From the NCBI GenBank assembly GCA_963792025.1, contig CAWBUS010000008.1, positions 372,001 to 436,000 on the forward strand: a stretch of DNA of 64,000 bases, written 5' to 3'. The notes below the pieces were generated by a model. That model was not told the DNA's origin, ran no database searches, and worked only from the letters and a program-made list of their open reading frames with translations. Position numbers and translations under genes: made by a program. The stretch comes from Ginsengibacter sp963792025. GTDB taxonomy: Bacteria; Bacteroidota; Bacteroidia; Chitinophagales; Chitinophagaceae. This document shows, piece after piece, positions 28,479 to 36,169 of the stretch (its first letter is position 1; each line of letters begins with the position of its first letter).

Positions 28479-28901
28479 ATGAAACAAACTATAAACTATA
28501 ACGTATCAGGCAGAAACGAAATGAACGAGATACCCAAGATTAATCAACTGCAGGTTGAAGTTAATACCTGGAAAAGGCTTTTAAACTTTTTCAGTGATGA
28601 AAACGTCTGCTTAAAAAACCGGCTTTCAGAAATTCTTAAAAATGGGTTTGACAGAAAACTACTGGAAGAATTTGAAAATTTTCAAACCAAATTTATCAAG
28701 CAGGATGAAACGATTACTTTTCTCAGAAACGATATCGCCGAACTTGATAAATTATTGTTGAACGAAAAATTGGGCATGAATGTAAGCGAAAACGCCATTA
28801 GTAGAAAGCTTGACCATCTGCGCAAAAACATAGTCAATTCCGAAGGAAGATTTTTTCAACTACAACTTAATTTCAACACCTATGTTTTGGAAAATTTGTA
28901 A
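28479..28901 (+). CDS. Hypothetical coiled-coil protein
   Basis: 140 residues, unrecognised. The whole chain is predicted helical with heptad-like spacing of Leu/Ile/Phe (INQLQVEVNTWKRLLNFF, LLEEFENFQTKFIKQ, LRNDIAELDKLLLNEKL). No signal peptide or cysteine. It looks cytoplasmic and possibly oligomeric. The gene is convergent with the response regulator and 190 bp after the hsp20 terminator. Part of a possible palindrome (TGACATGAGTTT at 28445) is present upstream but does not match the consensus. Confidence 0.6.
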   Translation: MKQTINYNVSGRNEMNEIPKINQLQVEVNTWKRLLNFFSDENVCLKNRLSEILKNGFDRKLLEEFENFQTKFIKQDETITFLRNDIAELDKLLLNEKLGMNVSENAISRKLDHLRKNIVNSEGRFFQLQLNFNTYVLENL

Positions 28902-28924
28902 CCAGCTAAGAAAATCGTTTCCTG

Positions 28925-29983
28925 CTAGTTGATGAGGTTTTCGAGCTTTTTGTAATTAATAATTTTAATATTTCCACTCGAAATTTCAATTAATTTTTCA
29001 TTGCGAAAATCACTTAACGTTCTTATCACGGATTCGGTAGCAGTACCCGCAATGCTGGCCAGGTTTTCACGGCTGATGTCAATTGTAAAAACGCCGCTTT
29101 CCTGCGTGTTGTATTTCTTTTGCAGCATGATTAAAGCTTCAGCTACTTTTTTACGTAATGAGTTATAGGCAAGCCCCAGCAGGTGATCTTCTTTCTCAGT
29201 AATATTTTTAGCTAATAATTGTATAAACTTTTTAGCTACTTCAGGGCTTTTATTCAAAAGCTCTTCAAATTCCTCTTTCGGCACTATCGCCAACTCAGTT
29301 TCTTCCAATGCTTCCGCAGTATCCTTATAAACAGTTTCTTCCAAAAGAGCAATATAGCCCAGGAAATCACCCGCACTAAACAGTTCTGTTACCAGTTCCT
29401 TTCCATCATCATGAATTTTAAACGATTTTACTTTTCCTTTAATTACATAATAAAGCCGGTTTGGATAATTTCCCTGCGAATAAATTATTTGTTTCTTTTT
29501 GTATGTATTGATGTTACGTCCTTCAACAAGATTTTTTAAGCTATCTTTTCCAAAAGAAGTTTCCATGAGGTTTTGCAAACCTTCCAACCCGGGTGCCATT
29601 TCTTTTTTCAGTAAATCAAGCTTTTTTAGCCGGCTCTCAACAGCGTTCAATAGTTCAATTCCTTCAAAAGGTTTGGTAATATAATCGTCGGCGCCTAGTT
29701 CCATTCCTTTGCGAAAATCTGACCGTTCTGTTTTTGCTGTCAAAAAAATAAACGGCGTATTTTTTATAGCTTCATTTTTATGAACAGCATGAAGAACCCC
29801 ATACCCATCAAGCCCTGGCATCATTATATCACATATAATAAGATCAGGCGAATGCTCAATTGCTTTTTCAACGCCTATTTTACCGTTCTCTGCCACAATT
29901 ACTTTGTAATTGGAAAGCTCAAGAATTTCCGCGGTGTTTTCGCGTATATCGTCATTATCTTCTATAAGCAGAATTTTTCTCAT
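28925..29983 (-). CDS. Hybrid response regulator: REC domain fused to CRP/FNR-type DNA-binding protein
   Basis: 352 residues. The receiver domain is at 1-122 (IEDNDD at 7-12, phosphoacceptor D52 in CDIMMPGLDG, Lys in ITKPFEG). A cyclic-nucleotide-binding-fold domain follows at about 155-265 (KKQIIYSQGNYPNRLYYVIKGKVKSF, LFSAGDFLGYIALL), then a CRP-type HTH at about 270-345. Its recognition helix reads GTATESVIR (313-321), placing E317 and R321 at the CRP Glu181/Arg185 positions that read a TGA core, with Thr in place of Arg180. No FNR-type N-terminal cysteines, so the signal would come by phosphorylation. It follows its kinase gene by one base. It is my candidate for the factor that binds the TGAY-N4-RTCA sites. 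Confidence 0.93.
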   Translation of the reverse strand: MRKILLIEDNDDIRENTAEILELSNYKVIVAENGKIGVEKAIEHSPDLIICDIMMPGLDGYGVLHAVHKNEAIKNTPFIFLTAKTERSDFRKGMELGADDYITKPFEGIELLNAVESRLKKLDLLKKEMAPGLEGLQNLMETSFGKDSLKNLVEGRNINTYKKKQIIYSQGNYPNRLYYVIKGKVKSFKIHDDGKELVTELFSAGDFLGYIALLEETVYKDTAEALEETELAIVPKEEFEELLNKSPEVAKKFIQLLAKNITEKEDHLLGLAYNSLRKKVAEALIMLQKKYNTQESGVFTIDISRENLASIAGTATESVIRTLSDFRNEKLIEISSGNIKIINYKKLENLIN

Positions 29984-29984
29984 A

Positions 29985-31598
29985 TTATTTCTTTAAAATT
30001 AAGGTAATTATAAACTCGGTGCCTTTTCCGAGCTCACTTTGATAAGTAAGGCTGCCGTTCATAAGCTCTGCGTATTTTGAAACGATATGTAACCCAAGTC
30101 CCGTACCTTGTATATTTCCTGCGTTAGTTCCACGAAAAAATCGTTCCGCTAAGTGCTGCTGATCTACTTTTGAAATTCCGATGCCGTGATCTTTAACTGA
30201 CAAAGTAAACTGCTTATCATTTACCGAAGTTTTCATTTCAATACAGGTATTTTCCGGGGAAAATTTGCTGGCATTTGAAACCAGGTTCATTACAATATGT
30301 TTCAACAATGATGGATCTAAAACAACCTCGGGGTTCCCTTCGTGTTCATAAGAAATCTCCTGCTTTTTTTTCAGGTTATCTTTTATTTCTTCCACAATTA
30401 ATGCAACGAAATTTTCAATATTAAATTCTGATAGCTTCACTTGTATCTTACCTTCCTCAATTTTTCCAACACTCAGAAAGTCATTTAAAATATCGGTAAG
30501 CATGTTTACAGATGAAATAATTCTATGCAAATGTTTTTCTCTTTTAGGCTGTTCATCGGTACTCGAATATTTTTCAATTAAATAGGCTGACGAGAGAACC
30601 GTGCTTAATGGTGTACGAAATTCGTGGGAAGCCATCGAAACAAAATTTGATTTCAGTTCACTCAGTTCATTTGCCTTCTCGAGTGCAGTTTTAAGATCTT
30701 CTTCCGCTTTTTTTCTTTGAGAGATATCTATTGCAATTACCATGAAACCGGTAATCGAACCGGAATTATCCAGTATAGTCGTAAGCGTTAGTGAGATAGG
30801 AAGCAATGTTCCATCTTTTCTTACGTAAGTATATTGCTCTTCCCTATGAATGTTTCGTCTTGACTTTTCAATTAACACTTCAAAATCATCGTGAATATCT
30901 ATTCCAAATTTTTGTTGGAGTTCGCGCCGCCTTCCTTCTAGTTCTTTTTTGTTGTGAAAGATGGTGATGCGTTTTTTATTGACAACTTCCGATTCGTTAT
31001 AACCGAGATTGAGTGACGCTTCGGGATTAAAAAGTTTGATAATACCCTTGTCATCAGTTGCAATAATCATTGCTCCGGCATTGTCAAGCAAGGCATTTTG
31101 ATAAGATAAAGTATCTTCAAGTTTTTTACTCGATAACTGCAGTTCCAGCAATGCTTCACTCAACGCTTTTGTACGCTGTTCTACAGTCTCCTCCAATTCA
31201 TCATTCAATTTAATAATCTCTTCTTCCGCCTTTTTCCGTATGGTTATATCACTTACAAAAGCAATTACATTCTCTTCGCCGTTATTTTTATAATTACCCA
31301 AACTTACTTCAACCGGGAATTCAGATCCATCCTTTCTAACTGCAAACAGGTCCATTCCCACACCCATTGGCCTGATCTTTGGATTATGCGTGTATGCGTG
31401 CCTGTGGCGAATATGGTTATGGTGAAACCTTCCCGGTATCAGTATTTCAATCGGCTTACCTACAACTTCTTCTAATACATATCCAAAAAGTTTTAGTGCA
31501 AAAGGATTTATGGCTTGTATTTCGCCCTGCTTGTTAACCACAACAATGCCCATCGACGAATGGTCAAAGAGAGCGCTGTTTTGTGGAGTAGAATGCAT
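29985..31598 (-). CDS. PAS-domain sensor histidine kinase, soluble
   Basis: 537 residues with no membrane segment. PAS 1 is at about 8-125 (GIVVVNKQGEIQAINPFAL, RKDGSEFPVEVSLG) and PAS 2 at about 165-295 (MIIATDDKGIIKLFNPEAS, YVRKDGTLLPISLTLT), joined by a coiled coil. A HisKA domain (SMASHEFRTPLSTVLSS) and HATPase (HIVMNLVSNASKFSPEN, GIGISKVDQQH, GTGLGLHIVSKY) follow. PAS 1 carries His62 at the position of the FixL haem ligand relative to RPMG, but the distal Arg is Met, so haem binding is open. It is encoded directly before the REC-CRP regulator and should phosphorylate it. Confidence 0.93.
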   Translation of the reverse strand: MHSTPQNSALFDHSSMGIVVVNKQGEIQAINPFALKLFGYVLEEVVGKPIEILIPGRFHHNHIRHRHAYTHNPKIRPMGVGMDLFAVRKDGSEFPVEVSLGNYKNNGEENVIAFVSDITIRKKAEEEIIKLNDELEETVEQRTKALSEALLELQLSSKKLEDTLSYQNALLDNAGAMIIATDDKGIIKLFNPEASLNLGYNESEVVNKKRITIFHNKKELEGRRRELQQKFGIDIHDDFEVLIEKSRRNIHREEQYTYVRKDGTLLPISLTLTTILDNSGSITGFMVIAIDISQRKKAEEDLKTALEKANELSELKSNFVSMASHEFRTPLSTVLSSAYLIEKYSSTDEQPKREKHLHRIISSVNMLTDILNDFLSVGKIEEGKIQVKLSEFNIENFVALIVEEIKDNLKKKQEISYEHEGNPEVVLDPSLLKHIVMNLVSNASKFSPENTCIEMKTSVNDKQFTLSVKDHGIGISKVDQQHLAERFFRGTNAGNIQGTGLGLHIVSKYAELMNGSLTYQSELGKGTEFIITLILKK

Positions 31599-31602
31599 TC
31601 GG

Positions 31603-31610
31603 CAAATTTA
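31603..31610 (-). promoter_or_regulatory. -7 box of the kinase-regulator operon
   Basis: Minus strand reads TAAATTTG, a perfect match ending 5 bases from the ATG at 31598. The transcript would start at or next to the start codon. No TGAY-N4-RTCA site lies 33 or 55 bp upstream, so the regulator pair seems not to be autoregulated in this way. Confidence 0.5.
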
Positions 31611-31816
31611 ATATAGAAAAAAGTAAAACTTCTTAATGCACACGAGAGTTAATGCAAATAGGCAAGAAATTCTTAGTTATGAAATTTTGCGGGTACACGC
31701 GGGAGTATCGATTGCAAATCTTGCAGCGCCTTTACGCAGGATGCTTAACACTTGCAAATATAATTCTATACAAGGGACGTCAGTTGAAATCCCCGTTATT
31801 TATTTTTATGAAAAGA

Positions 31817-32068
31817 TTACTTGCTTTCAGTCTCTTCTCTTTCCACGGCTATAGTACACTCTCCAATTATCGCGGCCAATGCACCGATTGCCGCCAGCAC
31901 AGGCGCAAATAATGCACCCACCACACCAACCGTAAGCGGAAAACTCATCAACTCTTTTCCGGACTTTTCAGTAATAGTTATTCTGCGCACATTCCCTTCT
32001 GCTATAAGATCTTTTATTTTTTGAAGTAAATGTTCACCGTTAATTGTAAAAAATTCTTTTGCTCCCAT
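31817..32068 (-). CDS. DUF4342 family protein
   Basis: 83 residues. The pattern GEHLLQKIKDLIAEGNVRRI followed by FPLTVGVVGALFAPVLAAIG and ECTIAVERE matches DUF4342. The N-terminal half resembles a UBA-like helical region, and the second half is one hydrophobic helix, so it is probably membrane-associated. Function is unknown. A perfect -7 box TAATTTTG lies at 32088-32095 on the minus strand. It stands alone between the kinase gene and a large hairpin. Confidence 0.8.
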   Translation of the reverse strand: MGAKEFFTINGEHLLQKIKDLIAEGNVRRITITEKSGKELMSFPLTVGVVGALFAPVLAAIGALAAIIGECTIAVEREETESK

Positions 32069-32160
32069 TGTAATATATTTTTGATTACAAAATTAGTTGT
32101 AATTAACTATAGCGGGTTTAATTTCAAAATAAGTTAATGTTGACATTTTCTTTAAAAAGT

Positions 32161-32231
32161 AAAAAGTAACAGCCTCGTACTCTATTGAAAACAATTTTAT
32201 TGTAATCAATTTGTAAGGCTTGTTACTTTTT
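32161..32231. terminator. Large imperfect hairpin downstream of the GerW-like gene
   Basis: AAAAAGTAACA-GCCT (32161-32175) pairs with AGGC-T-TGTTACTTTTT (32216-32231). Inside the loop, ATTG/CAAT and ACAAT/ATTGT form nested stems. It ends in T or A tracts on both sides, so it can terminate the minus-strand gerW transcript; the size also allows a structured RNA. Confidence 0.6.
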
Positions 32232-32240
32232 AGTTTTCAA

Positions 32241-32630
32241 TTATGCCACAGGTTCTGCTGCCTTTTGTTGTTTTCTTTTTTCCATGAATTTTTCAATAAG
32301 GTCAGGAACTTTTTCAAAAGCAGCGCCCAGGCCTTTGCTCGTATGTGTTGGTATAAAAGATATCTGGCCTTCACGGGTCGCAAGGAAGCCAATAGGTGAT
32401 ACGCCTATGCCGCCACCTGCGCCGGTACCCCCACCTTCGCCTTTTCCCTTACCTGGCGCATCTCCATGACCTTCGCCACCACCGTAACCAAGGCCCATAC
32501 CAAATTTAATAACGGGCACACACGTAAACTCGCCCAGTTGAAATTGTTGGCCGATTACTGTTTCTGTCCTTGCTTCTGTTTTCATGAAATCAGTAAGTTG
32601 TTTTACTGTTTCTTCAAGATTGATTGCCAT
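32241..32630 (-). CDS. GerW (YtfJ) family protein
   Basis: 129 residues. TETVIGQQFQLGEFTCVPVIKF is the family's beta domain opening. A Gly-rich linker with His and Asp (GGEGHGDAPGKGKGEGGG) follows, then GIGVSPIGFLATREGQISFI and a C-terminal helix. GerW is known from Firmicute spores, but homologues occur in non-spore-formers, including Bacteroidetes, with unknown function. The gene upstream encodes a DUF2953-like protein, mirroring the ytfI-ytfJ pair of Bacillus. Confidence 0.85.
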   Translation of the reverse strand: MAINLEETVKQLTDFMKTEARTETVIGQQFQLGEFTCVPVIKFGMGLGYGGGEGHGDAPGKGKGEGGGTGAGGGIGVSPIGFLATREGQISFIPTHTSKGLGAAFEKVPDLIEKFMEKRKQQKAAEPVA

Positions 32631-32659
32631 AAAATTGTTTTTAAAAGTTAATAAATAAT

Positions 32660-33160
32660 TTACTTCATTAATGCATAGATTATCCGAAATGGTCGATTTT
32701 TGATTGTTAATAGAAGATAGTTTTCATCTATAAAATTTATATAGAAGTATTGCCTGGTTATCGGTAAAAAATTCAAGGGATACAACTTTGCATTTATTGC
32801 ATTATCGCTGCTGCCAATTGCAATTTTCAATTGACTTATTTTAAAAGTCATGATTATTTTAAAAAACCTTCCTATCCATCTGCCACCACTTTTTTTTCTT
32901 TGGCTTTGAATCTTTTTAACCTTCTTTATATTTTTTTTATCTGCAAAAATCATTTGCATCAACGACCAGTTTTTATTAAAGAAAAAGACATGGACACGTA
33001 ACCACCATTCATCATTTTCATATACGACTGATGCGTTTCCTATACCTCGCCATCGCATTATAACTGACGGAATTCTTGTATCGATTTTAAATTCTAATGG
33101 TGATACCAAAATCCAGGCAAGTAATAATGAAATAATGAATAGTACTATTATCCATATCAT
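32660..33160 (-). CDS. DUF2953-like membrane-anchored protein
   Basis: About 166 residues from ATG 33160 (MIWIIVLFIISLLLAWILVS); a longer frame to 33229 adds 23 residues with no clear signal. One N-terminal membrane helix is followed by a basic region (KKNIKKVKKIQSQRKKSGG) and a beta-rich tail. The layout (N-terminal helix, short beta region, basic linker, C-terminal part) and the adjacency to gerW agree with DUF2953 (YtfI). The sequence similarity visible by eye is weak, so the name rests partly on context. Confidence 0.6.
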   Translation of the reverse strand: MIWIIVLFIISLLLAWILVSPLEFKIDTRIPSVIMRWRGIGNASVVYENDEWWLRVHVFFFNKNWSLMQMIFADKKNIKKVKKIQSQRKKSGGRWIGRFFKIIMTFKISQLKIAIGSSDNAINAKLYPLNFLPITRQYFYINFIDENYLLLTIKNRPFRIIYALMK

Positions 33161-33265
33161 AAGCAAAATTCCGCAATTATAAAGTGCAAAAGGACGAGAT
33201 CTATCACCGATCATAATGAGGATAGTCACCTATCATTTCCTTGCAAACCATTTACTACGTTTCTG

Positions 33266-33586
33266 TCATTCAGGTTCACTATAAATCTGCATGGCTGTTG
33301 GCAAACAGGTAACTACACCTTTAATGCCCGAAACAGTAAGTGTCATCAATATTGCATCTACTATTTCCTCCTTCGTAGCTCCCAGCTTTTTTGCCATGAG
33401 CACATGAAAACTTATAGCCATTGTATCGCCCTGCGAAGCTTTCATCGCGATATAGATCAATTGCTTTGTTTTTTCATCAAGCCCTTTTGATTTCACCAAT
33501 GACTGAATAAGTCCATCGAAAGCTTTTGCAACTTCAGGCGCTTCTTTTTTAAAAATGTTCATCGGGTTATTATCAATTTCTTTCAT
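33266..33586 (-). CDS. Carboxymuconolactone decarboxylase-like (AhpD fold) protein lacking the CxxC
   Basis: 106 residues. LDEKTKQLIYIAMKASQGDTMAISFHVLMAKKLGATKEEIVDAIL has the spacing of the CMD/AhpD helix pair. At the usual C-x2-C-x3-H active site there is no cysteine (GDTMAISFH); only the His remains. A peroxidase-type thiol reaction is therefore unlikely. It is followed on the same strand by the DUF2953-like gene at about 100 bp. Cytoplasmic, probably oligomeric. Confidence 0.78.
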   Translation of the reverse strand: MKEIDNNPMNIFKKEAPEVAKAFDGLIQSLVKSKGLDEKTKQLIYIAMKASQGDTMAISFHVLMAKKLGATKEEIVDAILMTLTVSGIKGVVTCLPTAMQIYSEPE

Positions 33587-33682
33587 TGCCTTATATTATA
33601 TCATTAATGATCTAACCTTAAATGATTCTTTTGTGGAAGTTGCCATAGATATAATTTTTTTTTATTAAAAGGTTTTCATAGG

Positions 33683-34180
33683 TTAGTCTGCTGCAATTTT
33701 GCCGGCATCTGACTTCCATAAATAATTAATTTGTTTTTTACGCAGCATTAACCAAATAGCCGCTGCCATTATTAACGTGCATGGAAATGCTGCTCCAAAA
33801 CCAAGCGGTGCAATGGCAATCAAAAAAATAATCGACCCGGTAGCACCTGTTTTAAAGACCCATCCTTTAAATAGCATAGAAATAGCAATGAGTGACTGGC
33901 ATGTAGCAATAAAGCCAACTGCTAAAGTGATATGGGTGCTAAACCAACCGTTTATAAAATGGCTGTATAAGGCCAGGAAAGTAAGATCAGCATAATCCAG
34001 GTAAAATTGGGGGGCAATTACGGCCTCATTCCAGTTAGTCCAGCTTGCCCATGCAAATACGAGTGAAACTAATACCCTTAAAATTCGTTGGTTTTTCCAA
34101 CCGGCCCAAAGCATCACCAGGGCTAACAGGTTGGAAAGAATATACAATGTCAGAAATATGTTATAATTTAAATCTTTCAC
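33683..34180 (-). CDS. Four-helix membrane protein of unknown function
   Basis: 165 residues with four hydrophobic helices at about 7-25, 32-48, 88-105 and 112-143. FNWNEAVIAPQFYLDYA-like polar segments and a central region (NWNEAVIAPQFYLDYADL) lie outside the helices. The start is GTG at 34180, which overlaps the TGA of the 56-residue gene upstream by four bases (GTGA), a translational coupling that supports the start. I do not recognise the family. It ends the operon that begins at 34975. Confidence 0.65.
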   Translation of the reverse strand: MKDLNYNIFLTLYILSNLLALVMLWAGWKNQRILRVLVSLVFAWASWTNWNEAVIAPQFYLDYADLTFLALYSHFINGWFSTHITLAVGFIATCQSLIAISMLFKGWVFKTGATGSIIFLIAIAPLGFGAAFPCTLIMAAAIWLMLRKKQINYLWKSDAGKIAAD

Positions 34181-34347
34181 TGCTGAGTATATTTTATTTT
34201 TAATTTTTTCATTCCCTCTTTCACCTTTGCAGGAATTTCCCTGCAGCTACAATTTTTTGCGTGCTCAACATGCCATTCAATTCTCTGTTGCAGCGTTGGA
34301 TTTTTTGGCATCGGGTGAGCCAGGTGCCATTCTTTATTTAGTTTCAT
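34177..34347 (-). CDS. Small conserved-looking protein, 56 residues
   Basis: Encodes MKLNKEWHLAHPMPKNPTLQ, then RIEWHVEHAKNCSCREIP, ending in KKLKIKYTQQ. His- and Trp-rich with a C-x-C pair, so metal or redox chemistry is possible; no membrane segment. Its ATG lies inside the last 14 bases of the upstream membrane-protein gene, and its stop overlaps the GTG start of the next gene, so all three are coupled. This tight packing and the non-random composition argue that it is real. The function is unknown. Confidence 0.7.
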   Translation of the reverse strand: MKLNKEWHLAHPMPKNPTLQQRIEWHVEHAKNCSCREIPAKVKEGMKKLKIKYTQQ

Positions 34348-34975
34348 ATTCTAATCTTAATTTTAATTGGCTTCGCGAATCATTACGAAAAAACCTGGCT
34401 GCGTTAATCATTGCAAGTGGAAACGTTATCATCCATAAAGCGCCGATATAATAAAATGTCGGGTAGAAAAATGCCAGCACTAATACCGGCATTAATGCGC
34501 CATTCCACAGAAGTCCCCGATACAGCCAAGTATTTTTTCTAAATGCAAATGCAGTGAAGAGCGTGGATAAGCTCATAAAGAAATAACCCAAACAATCGAC
34601 CGCCATCAAAAATGTTTTTGGGTTAAACAGTAATACGCTTTTTTCGTCTATTTGACCTTTTAATTGAGCAGGGACAATTACCGTAAGCTGGGTGAAATAG
34701 ACCATACTCACATCTGTGCAATATAATACTGCAAATGCGACACCAATGTTAGTCCATATTTTAAGACTGGCGCTTGCTGCATAGTGAAGGCATATTATAG
34801 CGATTAAAAATGAAGGCGCTAAAAACAGCGATGGAAGAAACAACCAAAACAAATCCTGCGGATGCGGAATAATTTGAGCTGTTGACAATATTTGCGCAAT
34901 GGAATAGCAGAATCCAAAAATTACAGACAATATTGCTGTAATAAAACCCATCCTGTTTATTGATGAAGAATGCAT
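34334..34975 (-). CDS. Six-helix membrane protein of unknown function
   Basis: 213 residues, six hydrophobic helices (about 9-31, 43-66, 72-95, 120-145, 150-172, 175-193), ending in a basic tail (FFRNDSRSQLKLRLE). No family recognised. It is the first gene of a three-gene operon with the 56-residue protein and the four-helix protein. Upstream is a palindrome TGATTGTTATCA with a nearly perfect -7 box 55 bp away, so it appears to belong to the same regulon as the USPs. Confidence 0.72.
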   Translation of the reverse strand: MHSSSINRMGFITAILSVIFGFCYSIAQILSTAQIIPHPQDLFWLFLPSLFLAPSFLIAIICLHYAASASLKIWTNIGVAFAVLYCTDVSMVYFTQLTVIVPAQLKGQIDEKSVLLFNPKTFLMAVDCLGYFFMSLSTLFTAFAFRKNTWLYRGLLWNGALMPVLVLAFFYPTFYYIGALWMITFPLAMINAARFFRNDSRSQLKLRLEYETK

Positions 34976-35009
34976 GATTGCCGGGTTTTAGCATTGCGCA
35001 AATCAACTC

Positions 35010-35074
35010 CAAATGTCTGCTTTTGCAGCCCGAACACCAATGAATATCGTCAATAGATGGAATGATTGTTATCA
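35010..35074 (-). promoter_or_regulatory. CRP/FNR-type site and promoter of the membrane-protein operon
   Basis: TGATTGTTATCA (35063-35074) is centred exactly 55 bp from GACATTTG on the minus strand (35010-35017), a -7 box with one mismatch. The predicted start near 35006 gives a 31-base leader. Confidence 0.62.
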
Positions 35075-35164
35075 TCCGTTAGTTGTTTGATTTGATGCTA
35101 TGAAATATTAATACGATGGAGTAATAATTATTTGAACGATTGTCCAACGTCTGCGATTAGACGA

Positions 35165-35194
35165 AATAGAAAGGCCCCGGTAGAAACCAGGGCC
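35165..35194 (-). terminator. Terminator of the pfkB-CHAD operon
   Basis: GGCCC-C-GGT (35173-35181) pairs with ACC-A-GGGCC (35086 region, 35186-35194) around a four-base loop. On the minus strand a TTTCTATTT tract follows. It lies about 120 bases after the CHAD gene stop; the rest of the 35075-35311 stretch shows only A/T-rich sequence. Confidence 0.7.
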
Positions 35195-35311
35195 GTACCA
35201 AAACTAACTAATTATAAAAACTAAGTGTTCAATTAGAAATACCTTAATTTTTACAACGATGCCAAAATAGTAATAAAATTCATAATACACTAAATTTTTC
35301 CTGAAAATTAA

Positions 35312-36169
35312 TTAAACGGTGCAGGCATTCAAATTATTAAGTTTCTCCAAATGCGGTACTATTTCATGCTCTAACCTTTCTATGAGGGCCTTTTTTATGG
35401 CATTATGGTCTGTGATAAGCGTATCTTTTATTCTTAGTAGTATTTCGCGGTTAGCCTTACCCAGCGGTTGTAGCCAGTGTTCATCCAATAAAGAAATGGA
35501 AGTAATTTTATCCTGCAAATTCCCAAATTCCTCGAGAAGTGTATCTAAATAATTCTTTTCCGGATGTAAAATTTCTATAGCATGGAATTTTATTTCTTCC
35601 GCGGCATTTTCTAATTTTTGCATAGTATAAAAAATATCCTTTAAATGTTTCCTGATAGTGTGCATATTTACGTCGCTAAAATTTCCACTTGTAATAATCG
35701 CTGTTATTGCAATGCAATTATTATTTATAAATCTGCCTGCTACAATTGTATTTATTTTTTCAAGAATTAATCCTTCTGTTTCTCTTATGCACTTATCAAT
35801 CGCTTCGTTCAACGGAATATCGCGGAATTGAGGTTGTAAAATTCTTACCTGGTGATCCAGGAGCTTTAAATATGGCTTTATTTTTTTTGCATGCTCACCG
35901 GTAATGGCCAACATATTTTTATGTTGCAATTGAAGATCGCGTATTGAGCCTGCTACTGCGTAGGCTTTTTTTACCTTTCGCGGAATTTTTATTTTTTCAT
36001 GCGCCGGCTTTTCATTTGAGATCATTCTTAAAAAAGCCCGCAGCTTTTTATATTCTACCCTCAACTGATGAATGGCTTCCGTTTCGAAATCTTTATTTAC
36101 AATTGTGATTAGCTTATGGAGCGTCCGGTAATGTTTTCTGATAATATTTTTTGGATCGCTTTTATCCAT
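35312..36169 (-). CDS. CHAD domain protein (polyphosphate-binding type)
   Basis: 285 residues, all helical. The family pattern HQLRVEYKKLRAFLRMI appears at about 25-41, and conserved Arg/Lys/His recur through both helical repeats (SIRDLQLQHKNML, MHTIRKHLKDIFYTMQKL). CHAD domains are known to bind inorganic polyphosphate with a basic channel. Its start overlaps the end of pfkB by 8 bp, so the two are coupled. A link between a phosphofructokinase and a polyphosphate binder suggests regulation of energy metabolism in starvation; this is inference. Confidence 0.88.
   Translation of the reverse strand: MDKSDPKNIIRKHYRTLHKLITIVNKDFETEAIHQLRVEYKKLRAFLRMISNEKPAHEKIKIPRKVKKAYAVAGSIRDLQLQHKNMLAITGEHAKKIKPYLKLLDHQVRILQPQFRDIPLNEAIDKCIRETEGLILEKINTIVAGRFINNNCIAITAIITSGNFSDVNMHTIRKHLKDIFYTMQKLENAAEEIKFHAIEILHPEKNYLDTLLEEFGNLQDKITSISLLDEHWLQPLGKANREILLRIKDTLITDHNAIKKALIERLEHEIVPHLEKLNNLNACTV

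Noticed and set aside
31636..31912. Two overlapping plus-strand open frames between kinase and DUF4342 genes
   Set aside because: Both run into the DUF4342 gene on the opposite strand, and neither resembles a protein.
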